The translations under genes and the position numbers were made by a program. From assembly GCA_907163345.1 (NCBI GenBank), contig CAJQUN010000022.1, forward strand, positions 1,798,001-1,862,000: DNA of 64,000 nt. Direction: 5' to 3'. Position 1 is the first letter of the stretch. Each line of letters begins with the position of its first letter. The notes under the pieces are model-generated. The model saw only the letters and a program-made list of their open reading frames with translations, ran no database searches and had not been told where the DNA came from. The DNA comes from Haberlea rhodopensis (lineage: Eukaryota; Streptophyta; Magnoliopsida; Lamiales; Gesneriaceae). Shown piece by piece: positions 23,067 through 32,400 of this stretch.

Positions 23067-26000
23067 ATGAAAATTGATTCTTGGAACATAAAGGGGTTTT
23101 CACAAACCCCTTAAGCATAAAGGTGTTGGGGACCTTATTAAAACTCAACAATTGGACATTCTTGGTTTGGTTGAAACTAAGTTACAAGATCATCATTTAG
23201 AAAATATGATGTATATCCAGTTTCCTACTTGGAATCAAGAAAATAACTTCTCATCTCACTCATTGGGTCGAATTTTGGTGCTTTGGAACCCGAAGTCGGT
23301 CATTGTTGAGGTATTGGGTATGTCTGCACATCACATATATTGTCTCATTTCCTGTCTGATAATGGGGATATCTTTTGTTGCCGCCTTTGTCTATGGGTTC
23401 CACACCGTTGTATCGCGCCGGCCGCTGTGGGATGCCATTCGGCAAATTGGCACCCACACGTTGAGTCCTTGGATAGTTCTGGGGGATTTCAACAGTGTGC
23501 TTACTGCAGGTGAAAAACTCAATGGCTTGCCTGTGACAGCCTATGAAACTCAAGATCTTTCACTTTGGTGCTTAGATATGGGATTATCTGATCTGCCGTC
23601 TAGTGGGTGCTACTTCACTTGGACAAACCACTCGATATTATCCAAGATTGGTTAATGAAACTTGGTGGATAACAGATTGGAATGCTGAGGCAAGATTTCT
23701 TCCTTCAGGGTGCCTATCAGATCACTCGCCATGTATTGTATCACTACTTCAGCGAATGATCAGAGTGAGTAGGCCGTTCAAATTCTATAATATGTGGGCT
23801 ACTCATGACTCATTTCTGGATACGGTTTCCTCAGTTTGGGATATACAAAGGGATGGCACGGAACAATACACCCTTTGTTGGAAACAACGAATTGGGTAAG
23901 CTGAATGATTTGCACTTCTCGCACATCTCCACACGAGCCCGTCAGGCCAAATCATCGTTGGAGGCAATGCAATCATCCCACTTATCGAATGGCCCACTAC
24001 CAGTATCGACTGTTGCGGATACCGACCTCAAGGCGCTCCGTAAACAAGCATGGCAATTAGCGGATGCGGAGAGACTTTTCTTCTCCCAAAAGGCAAAATG
24101 TGTATACCTCAAAGATGTGGATAAATGCACCAGATTCTTTCATGATCTCGCTAAGCGAAATGGCAAGCGAAATACCTTAACATCAATATGTAAAGATGAT
24201 GGACAGTTTAGAGAAAGCATTGACGAAGTTGCTAAGATATACATTGATTATTATAAGGAATTATTGGGGACCTCAACACAATGTGAACCGATTGATGTTG
24301 ATGTCTTACGCACTGGTCCATTACTTGCCAATGATGCTAGTACCAACCTTGTTGCGGATGTGACCATTGATGAAATCCGCACAGCATTATTTGATATTGG
24401 GATGAAAAAGCACCGGGCCCGGACGGCTATAACTCCAAGTTCTACAAAAAATCTTGGAGCATTGTACAGGATCACGTAGTTGCTGCAGTGTTGGAGTTCT
24501 TTCGTAGTGGCTGCCTTTTGAAGCAAATAAATCACGCTGTTGCCACACTTGTTCCAAAATCTACGCGCGCATCTCGTGTCAATGATTATTGCCCCATATC
24601 TTGCTGCAACATAGTGTATAAAATCATCTCTAAGATCCTAGCCTCTCGGCTATCCTTGGTGCTAAACTCATTTATTGACTTGGCCCAAGGTGCTTTTGTT
24701 AAGGGCCGATCGATTGCTGACAACATACACCTGGCTCAGGAACTTTTAAGAAAGTATAACCGGAAAAGATTGTCTCCGAGATGCATCCTGAAGGTTGATC
24801 TTCTAAAGGCCTTTGATACAGTCAATTGGGAATTCTTACCGTCTATCTTGATTGGCCTTCGATTCCCACCTCGGTTTATTCGATGGATTATGCAATGTGT
24901 CTCCACCACCTACCTTCTCACTGGCTATCAACGGAGGTATTTTTGGGTATTTTAAAGGGAAAAAAGCTCTTCGGCAAGGAGATCCTCTATCCCCTTTTCT
25001 ATTTGCTATATGTGTGGAATACTTATCCCGACTGCTTAGATGAGACACATGTGGTTCTGACTATAATTTTCACCCATTATGTGCTGCTTCGGGTATTACT
25101 CACCTTGCTTACGCATATGATTTATTGCTATTTGGGCGTGCGGACACTCGTTTTGTTGAGATCCTCTCAAACTGTCTGACATCTTTCGGTTCTTGTGTGG
25201 GGCTAAAGGCCAATAATCTCAATACAGCAATTTATATGTCGGGTATAAATGAGCAGTTGAAATTACACTTGCTACAGACTACGGGGTTCACACACGGTGT
25301 GCTACCTTTTCGATACCTGGGTATCCTGTTGGCTGTTGAAAAGCTTCGATTCTCGGATTATGGTACATTGATGGCGGCAATTTCTAACAAGATGCATTCA
25401 TGGCCCAAGCGCACTCTGTCATACGCCGGTAAGCTGGAACTTATCAGATCAGTTCTACAGGGGGTTGAATGCTTATGGCTCTCTATATTACCCATCCCGT
25501 TTGGGGTTATTGACCGTATTTACTCACTATGTCGTTCCTTTATTTGGAACTCCAAACACCCACCTATCAATTGGGTGACGATGTGCACTGATAAACAGGA
25601 TGGGGCGGGCTTGCGTGATTTGAGATGTTGGAACAAGGCCTTGCTCTCCAAAGTATTATTGGATATTCAATCTAGCAGACAGTCGCTGTGGCTACGCTGG
25701 ATTCACCACATATACCTCACCAGGAATAATATTAGCTTATGGGATTGGATGCCAAAGCACTCGGACTCACCATTGATTAAGCGCCTCCCAACGATTCGGG
25801 ATGGGCTTCTATCTGGGCTTGGGTCACCGACTAGTGTTGAGCACACATTGGGTAAAATGGTATGGGGGCACAAAGACGGGTGGTGCATATAATTTTTTCA
25901 AACCACCTTCAACTAAGGTCTTATGGGCCACAATTGTTTGGTAACGTGGAATCCTACCCAATCATGCATTTACATTATGGTTGGGCATTCTTGGAAAACT

Positions 26001-26286
26001 AAAAACAGCGGATCGACTGAGCTATGTAGATGACAAATCGTGCAAGCTTTGTTCCAATGAGCTTGACACACATGAACATCTATTCTTCACATGTGATTAC
26101 AGCATGTCAATATGGAAAAGAGTTCGTGAATGGCTTGGGATGCGACGACAGATGACCACTATACATAGTGCTATCAAGTGGTTCAAGAAGCAATATGCGG
26201 GACGCAATCGCTGGGCAATTGCTCGCACAGTGGCATTAGGTGCGACAATCTACCAGATATGGCAATCTAGGAACCCAACTATTTGA
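23067..26286 (+). pseudogene. LINE ORF2 remnant: endonuclease, reverse transcriptase, zf-RVT
   Basis: The ORF begins MKIDSWNIKG at 23067. An AP-type endonuclease follows with LGLVETKLQ, VLGDFNSVL and CLSDHSPCIV. The reverse transcriptase has LVPKSTRASRVNDYCPIS, GAFVKGRSIADNIHLAQELL, ILKVDLLKAFDTVNWEFL, RQGDPLSPFLFAI and then AYAYDLLLFG, where the catalytic YADD has become YAYD (25110-25121). A zf-RVT domain (CKLCSNELDTHEHLFFTCDY) lies near 26040-26110. At least four frame changes and several stops break the frame, so the enzyme cannot be made and the active site is also altered. Confidence 0.9.
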
Positions 26287-26482
26287 AGGAAAGTTGATCA
26301 CCACTGATTCGATGTTCCAGAAGGTCCAAGTACATGTCCTTCACAACTTGCACATTTTATTTCCCGAATAGAATGTAGTAGGTGTACTTTGCTTTCCTAG
26401 CTTTATTTAGCTCTTTAAACATTGGTATTTTGTATTGAACTTTGATGTTGCTATATAATTTTATTTACTGATAAAAAAAAAA

Positions 26483-27800
26483 TTACTTTTATTTAATTTT
26501 TATTATATAAATATAGCATTTTGCCGCCCTTTGAACTTTAATATACCCCGAGCTACTAATTCATTAAAGTGGTGCAAACAAACTAACAAAGTACTAAACG
26601 CACAATCCACGACAACTTTAGGATGAAGAATGCAATTCCAGCGTTGGACTGCGTCTAAGTTATATGATTTAAGCATTCATAGACGGGAGAAAAACATGTT
26701 TTTTCATCCATAGAGACAACATAAGATATATATTCTTATGGACCTATATATGGTGCAAGAAATTTAAACACAATTTGGAACAAAGTTCTGAATATGAAAA
26801 CAAGAAGCATGCAATGATAAGTTACAAGTTGTATGTAAGATAATAAAGCAGTACTTCCCACTTCAAACTGTACCTTGTCCCAGAACATAACTACACCCAT
26901 GAAAGAAAGCTTGAAGCTCATAAACTATTCTAGATCAACCAGATCTGTACGTATATGCAGCAGAACTAACTGGAATAAACAAATATTTTTCAGAATGATC
27001 GCCGGGAAAACAAATATTTTCGAGATTGATCTCCGGCCAAGTGTTTGCTGTTGCATTTACAAGTAACTATCTGTTGCATCGGAAAAGAAACAGCGTTAAG
27101 AATTGATCTTTAAATCAATATCAAAATAAACATAAATAATGTAGAGCATGCTTCGGTATGTTGTACGCATAACCATAATAATCAAATTTGGATGAATATG
27201 CTGGACCGACTCAAAAATGCTTTTTTGTACAAATCAAATGAGAAGCAAGCATAAACAGAGTCCGATGTATCACATCTAATGATCCATAATAATAAACACA
27301 AGTATCTTTCGAGTAGGGATCGGTTAATGTCACCACAAACTGATCAACAAGTTGTAACTTCAAGAAATTAACAGTAACAGGAGTCACGAAGACTATATAT
27401 CATCGATGGCGAAGTGGAGTTATGAAAGGAGAAAAAGGGTGATCACAATCAAATTTGATGCCTAGATCTCTTTAAAAGATTTAAGTTTTGTACTTCAAAC
27501 TACATTAAGTCGCCAATCTTTACTAAATCATGTGTCTCACCACCACCTAGTAGGAAGAGCAAAAGCACCAATTCATATTTTCATCAATGGGCATGGTATG
27601 TACCAAATACCAACACTTTCCTTAATTTAAACATTTTACATTAGCAATTGACAATATTTTTCTAATTCACGGTCAAGAAAGGAGTAGCCAAAGCCAAAGC
27701 CAATTCCTTTTCGACAATCCCTCATAATCCATAGCATTGTGTGATGAAAGATAAACTTGAGGTTTAGTAAAAGAGTAGGTGCTACAAAATGTAAGGTTCT
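26483..27800. other. Intergenic DNA and possible trailer of the trihelix gene
   Basis: No supported gene. On the minus strand a perfect GTAAGT donor overlaps the last codons of the trihelix gene (27811-27806), and an acceptor-like cag lies near 27073, so part of this stretch could be intron and trailer. That is speculative. Confidence 0.4.
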
Positions 27801-28751
27801 TTAACACTTACTATGCGAATCGTTGCTCTTAACTCGCTTAAGCTTCTCGAACTGGAACATGAAGATCTTCATTCTCTGAATCTCCAAATCCTTCTCAAAT
27901 TGCATTCTTTGCTTCTCCAACTCCAACATCTGCCTCTGCTTGGCCTCTTCCACTTTCTCATATATACTTCCTAATCTCGCTATTGCCTCCGCTAACCTCC
28001 GATACCCCTCCACCGCCATTATCCCCTTCCTTTTCATCCCCAACGCCGGCTGCCGACCACCCCAATCATCAGAATCCTCGTCATCCTCTTTAGCCTTCAT
28101 TGCTGCTGCCGCCGCTGCCATTACCGAGAAATTCCTCTCAGTCAAGCTTGGAGGTCCGGAGCGCTTGCTCCTGAGACCTACCGGCACAGACCATGGGCGA
28201 CTGGGAAACAGCCGCGGCGGAGACGGCGAGACCTCCGGCGACTGGGAAACTCTCCGGCGAAGATTCCTTCTATGACCATTAGAGTTGCTGTTATTAATCT
28301 TGATGAAGGTGTCGCCGATGAGTGAGTCAAGGCTGTCGAAGTGGGGCCACGTGGAGGAGTATCGCCCGTTGGATTGGACGACCTTGGACTTCTCGATCTT
28401 GTACTTCTTCTTGATGGTGTCTATGCGGTTCTTACACTGCACGTCGTTGCGTCGGAGCTTGAAGGAGACGCCGTGGACACTGTTGACGGCGTCGGCGACT
28501 TCCTGCCAGTGCTTCTGGCGGAGGTTTCCTCGGTTGAGCACCAGGTAGCAGGACCCCCAGGCTTCAATGAGCGTCCGGCTTGCATCCTCCGACCAACAGT
28601 CCTCTCGGGTGGGAAAAACCGAGGTTCGTGTTGCCGGCGGTGGGAGTTCCGGTTTTGCAGGTGAGAGAGGGGAAGAATGAACGTGTTTGTCGTCGTCAGA
28701 GATTGGGGAGGTGGAGGCAGATGGAGGAGAAGGGGTACGTGAAGGTGACAT
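27801..28751 (-). CDS. Trihelix transcription factor, ASIL/SIP4-type
   Basis: A single exon of 316 codons from the ATG at 28751; the open frame runs further upstream but contains no earlier ATG. Residues 50-145 form the trihelix (Myb/SANT-like) DNA-binding domain: DCWSEDASRTLIEAWG, LNRGNLRQKHWQEVADAV, DVQCKNRIDTIKKKYKIEK, with the three spaced tryptophans intact. A Pro/Ser-rich N-terminus, a basic stretch at 159-167, an acidic patch (EDDEDSDDW) and a C-terminal coiled coil (about 245-305) complete the ASIL/6b-interacting-protein layout. Members act in the nucleus, often as repressors of seed-maturation genes (family knowledge). The gene is much more GC-rich than its surroundings. A GTAAGT at the extreme 3' end could splice to an alternative end. 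Confidence 0.9.
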   Translation of the reverse strand: MSPSRTPSPPSASTSPISDDDKHVHSSPLSPAKPELPPPATRTSVFPTREDCWSEDASRTLIEAWGSCYLVLNRGNLRQKHWQEVADAVNSVHGVSFKLRRNDVQCKNRIDTIKKKYKIEKSKVVQSNGRYSSTWPHFDSLDSLIGDTFIKINNSNSNGHRRNLRRRVSQSPEVSPSPPRLFPSRPWSVPVGLRSKRSGPPSLTERNFSVMAAAAAAMKAKEDDEDSDDWGGRQPALGMKRKGIMAVEGYRRLAEAIARLGSIYEKVEEAKQRQMLELEKQRMQFEKDLEIQRMKIFMFQFEKLKRVKSNDSHSKC

Positions 28752-28827
28752 GTCGGCGGCGAGCGGCGACGTTGTTCTGAGAGTTATGTTTTTGAGTTCC
28801 TGCACCGGTAACGGGTAGCCCAGACCA

Positions 28828-28840
28828 AATATTTAAGGGA
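28828..28840 (-). promoter_or_regulatory. Possible TATA-like element of the trihelix gene
   Basis: The minus strand reads cccttaaatatttgg about 80 bases before the ATG at 28751. It would place transcription start near 28805. The box is imperfect. Confidence 0.35.
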
Positions 28841-28923
28841 GAGGGGCTTCAAAGTAATTTTTTTTGCCATTCTGCCTAATATTTAATATAAACTAATACA
28901 TCTTTGCTCACGATGTATTCAAT

Positions 28924-29175
28924 TGTAGGATCGAGCGCTTACCGCTTTACCAATAAATATAGTTAAGGGTAATGGCGCAACATCAATCTTTTCAACCATA
29001 TACTGGCACAAGCGCCGCGTGTTCGACCGATCACAAAGCAGAGGCAATTGTTGAACCCCAACAATCCCTCCCCGAATAATTGCACTCTTTGCAACTCATG
29101 GGAATCGAACACGCGAACCTGCCTCTGATACCAATTGTAGGATTGAACACTTACAGCTTTACCAATAACTTTAAT
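28924..29175 (-). mobile_element. TRIM-like LTR fragment
   Basis: The phrase tgtaggat, then gcttaccgctttaccaataa, occurs at 28924, and a close copy at 29136. Immediately left of the second copy, the minus strand reads tggtatcagagg (29122-29132), an initiator-Met-tRNA primer-binding site. This is the layout of a terminal-repeat retrotransposon in miniature with its 5' LTR (right) cut to about 40 bp. It carries no coding region. Confidence 0.6.
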
Positions 29176-29371
29176 ATAAATAAAATTTTATATATAGTAA
29201 ATTTTTTTTTGAAATATAATAAAGTTGAAGTTTTTTTATTTAAAGTTAATGTTTAAAATTATAACTTATTATATTATGTTTTATTTAAAAATAGTAATAT
29301 AATGGGCAATGGGTATTTTGGGAAGAAAATTTGGTATGACATGAGATGCCAAATATAATTACTCTAAACCC

Positions 29372-29374
<3 letters not shown>

Positions 29375-29428
<54 letters not shown>
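29375..29428. repeat. (AT)n microsatellite
   Basis: About 27 uninterrupted AT units. A second shorter run is at 29478-29494. Confidence 0.98.
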
Positions 29429-29431
<3 letters not shown>

Positions 29432-29531
29432 TTACAATTTGAATATTATATTATTCTAAAATATATAGAAGTATGTATATATATATATATATATAAATGC
29501 ATTACAATTTGAATATTATATTATTTTAAAA
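29428..29531. repeat. 71-bp duplication beside the microsatellite
   Basis: The segment gcgttacaatttgaatatta at 29428 recurs as gcattacaatttgaatatta at 29499, each preceded by an AT run. Confidence 0.85.
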
Positions 29532-29602
29532 AAATGTGCATGTTATTTAAAAAAATAATTTTAAATTGTTTTTTGTGTCAAATCTATTTAAATTTCATTG
29601 AA

Positions 29603-29993
29603 CTGATGAGAGTCAACGGTGGATTACCTCCCCGTGGTTTTGAAAATAGGCAGATTACCCTACGTGATTTGAAAAATATGCATTTTACCCCATTGTGGTT
29701 TTGAAAATAAGCAGATTACACTACTGTTGTTGGAAAAATGTATTTTACCCCATGTGGTTTTGAATATAGACCATTTACCCTCTTGTGGTTTGTAAAAAAT
29801 GACATCCATGGAGGGGGTATTTTGCAACTATTCACAAACCACAAGGGGGTAAAGTGTCTATATTCAAAACCGCGTGGAGGTAAAATACATATTTTCAAAC
29901 TACAAGGGACTAATCTGCTTATTTACAAAATCACAATAGATAAAATACATATTTTCAAAACATATGAAATAATCTACCGTTAGCTCTTATTAG
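29603..29993. mobile_element. Foldback element (long-hairpin MITE)
   Basis: The arms run inward from ctgatgagagtcaacggtgg and, reverse complemented from the right end, ctaataagagctaacggtag. Both arms carry repeated ttttaccc and tgtggttttgaaaata words and meet near 29815. Transcribed, it would fold into a hairpin of about 190 bp per arm with mismatches. It contains no gene. Confidence 0.8.
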
Positions 29994-30314
29994 TAATGTA
30001 GCCCTTGGTCAAAATCGAATCGATTAGTCGAAACAAAACTGAATAAAATGATTTTTTTATATACAAAAACAATAACTAAAATTTTAATAAAAAACCAAAC
30101 AAATTGAACTGAATTAAATTAGTTATTTGAATTTTCAAAAAAAATATAAAAATTGGATTTCTATTAAAAATCTAATAAAAATTAAATTTTATTAATTAAA
30201 AACTTTAGTAATTTAATTTTATCTAAAAATCACAATTTTTTTTTTCAAATAAAAAACCTAATTTTTGAATAAAATCGATTCGGTCGGTTTAACCAAAATT
30301 TGGTGGGACATAAT
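29994..30314. other. AT-rich spacer, possible further hAT-like MITE
   Basis: The left side ttggtcaaaatcgaatcgatt and the reverse complement of the right side (ggttaaaccgaccgaatcga) are similar, hinting at another terminal-inverted-repeat element at about 30008-30300. No clear target-site duplication was found. Confidence 0.3.
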
Positions 30315-31787
30315 TGATAAGTGTGATTTTTAAACTTATTTTACTATGATTTACAGTGGCTTTTGTAGTGATTCCTGAAAAATATTATGCGTTTTGGTTT
30401 ATATTTGTTTATTTCAGGAATCTAGGTCCAAATGCATAAAAGTGGAGGGAATAAGCTATATGAAAAAGGATCAAATCGAGCTAACAACGGGAAGAAAGGA
30501 CCGAAATCTCGAGTTTGAAGAAAATCAAAGCCGGCGATTGATCTTGGAGTTCACGCCGATCGATCGTGGATGAGAAAAAATAAGCAACAAAATTTCAATA
30601 TGGGCGATCGATCGCCATATCTCGCCAATCGATCGCGGATGTTCAGATTTTGAAAAATAAGAGGCAGAATGTTATGACGATCGATCGCCACTTATTGCCG
30701 ATCGATCGCCGAACCCGAAAATTTCAAGATTTTGTTTCCTTGGTTTTTTGTGTCCAAACTCTACCAAACTCCTCCACTAATATATATAACATGTCTTGGA
30801 CGAAAATAAGGACTTTTGATCAGATTTTAACCCTACAACAAAGCCTCCACACCCTCTTCATCTCCCACCATCATTCATACACCGCAAACCCATTGAAGAG
30901 AAGAGGCATCAGAAGATACGGGACGACGGAGCAACACAGGGAGTCAACGCTTCTCGTTATTTCCATATTTCTGAACTTAGTTTGTTTCTATTTTGATTTC
31001 CCCATGCTTTTGATGTTGGAAAACATGATTTTGCATTTGATTTTGAATATGTTTCTAGGCTAAGTTTTGTTGTCAAGACTTGGGGGATCCCATGTTTTGA
31101 ACCCACAATTTTAATTAAGTTTTGATTCTTACAACTCTTTGAGTTTAATTTATTGTTGTTCACGCTTTCAATGGATTAATCATCATTGATTGATTATTTA
31201 TTACAATTGAATTGACCATAGGAGATTGCAATACGATATAGTAAATTAAACCGTGGATTTCAGACTAAGATCGAAAGATAAAGTCAAATACATGTGTGAT
31301 AGCAATAGATTTACCAAAATCGAAGGCTATAAGTTTTCATAAATCGACATACAATATTGAGTGTTAAATAAGTGCATGATCATTGCCTTGTTGCATCTTA
31401 GTAGTAGACTTGTGATAACCGACCAATGTATAACAATTGCATTAGGAAAACTCGTCACCTTAGAACGTTTGAATTTAATTCTTAACTATAGGCGAATTGT
31501 GGGGGATTGCATGGGTGAACCGAAAGTCTTGATAATTATTTATATTGATTATATTTTATTTACTACTTGTTAGGTTGAATTTCGTGTCATTAGTCAATTT
31601 AGTTAATTAATTATAACAAATTTTCGTTGTCTAAATATAGTTAAATTAGTTGAATTTGGTACTTATTTCCTAGTCCTCGTGGGTTCAACACTCGTACTTT
31701 TCTTAATCTATACTAAAACTTGACACCGTGCACTTGCGGTATAAATCGCTACACTGTAAATTTACTTGTTTAAAATGACAGCGATCA
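30315..31787 (+). repeat. LTR of Athila-like Ty3-gypsy element, plus orientation
   Basis: It starts tgataagtgtgattttta and ends gcgatca just before the primer-binding site. Its 3' part, from cgttatttcc at about 30955 onward, matches the reverse complement of 35367-36203. A cluster of gatcgatcg palindromes lies at 30555-30710. No long open frame is present. Confidence 0.85.
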
Positions 31788-31793
31788 AGTTTT

Positions 31794-31810
31794 TGGCGCC
31801 GTTGCCGGGA
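31794..31810 (+). other. Primer-binding site of the plus-oriented gypsy fragment
   Basis: tggcgccgttgccggga follows the LTR, the binding site used by Athila/Tat gypsy elements. One G is missing compared with the opposite-strand copy at 35343-35360. Confidence 0.85.
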
Positions 31811-32400
31811 CTAGTTAAATAATATCAGACGAGATTAGTTGACTGTAGTTCAGTCATTTTTGTTTAATTTTTGATTTTTTTCTTCCCTATCTCTACCATT
31901 CTACTGTTTGTTTCTGGTGTGAATCTTTACAGGTTGTTATCTATTGGTGCATGCTAAGGAGCAGCAAGCCTACACTTGAGTCTTTTGACCCCGAGATCGA
32001 ACACATTTGTCCAATGAGGCTAAGGCAAGTAAGAGAACTAATGGCTAATAACGAGGAGATTCCAGTACCACTAGTTGCAAGATCACTCATGGACCCTTTA
32101 TTCCATGGATCACTGTCTAGCATCACGGGACCGACTATCCTGGCTAACAATTTCAAGATCAAGCCTGCTATCATACAGATGATCCAACATTCAGTCCAGT
32201 TTGGGGAGCAGCTACTGATGATCCCAGCGTCCACATCTCCAACTTCCTGAAGATTTGTGATACCTTTAAACATAATGACGTTACTGACGAGGCCATCAGG
32301 TTACGTTTGTTTCCTCTCTCTTCACGTGATAAAGCTAAATCTTGGTTACAATTACCAAAACAAGTTTTACAATTACCAAAACTCGAGTTGACATGCATAG
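31811..32400 (+). pseudogene. 5' part of Athila-like gag, truncated and frameshifted
   Basis: The plus strand encodes FDPEIEHICPMRLRQVRELM, then LMANNEEIPVPLVARSLMDP, and in a shifted frame SVHISNFLKICDTFKHNDVT and LRLFPLSSRDKAKSWLQLP, the beginning of a gypsy Gag capsid region. It matches the minus-strand copy at 34780-35200. Homology stops at about 32370-32400, where the opposite-strand fragment begins. Confidence 0.8.

Larger units (their letters stand above)
22430..26482 (+). mobile_element. L1-type LINE, degenerate
   Basis: ORF1 and ORF2 remnants are followed by a 3' end in a run of nine or more A (near 26474-26482), as expected of a non-LTR retrotransposon on the plus strand. The 5' boundary is uncertain. 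The start region has a small internal duplication (gaggaagtacaaattagggg). No target-site duplication was recognised. It sits 0.3 kb downstream of the 14-3-3 gene. Confidence 0.85.

Noticed and set aside
24488..25892. Reverse-transcriptase-like frames as a host gene (retron, telomerase or domesticated RT)
   Set aside because: They are consecutive pieces of one decayed L1-type LINE with endonuclease, RT and zf-RVT in the usual order; the active site is mutated.
27940..28780. Plus-strand open frames of 66-111 codons opposite the trihelix gene
   Set aside because: They are shadows of a GC-rich coding exon on the other strand, with no recognisable domain.
28752..28805. An upstream start for the trihelix protein at 28805
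   Set aside because: The codon there is GTG, not ATG; the first ATG is at 28751, giving a normal family N-terminus.
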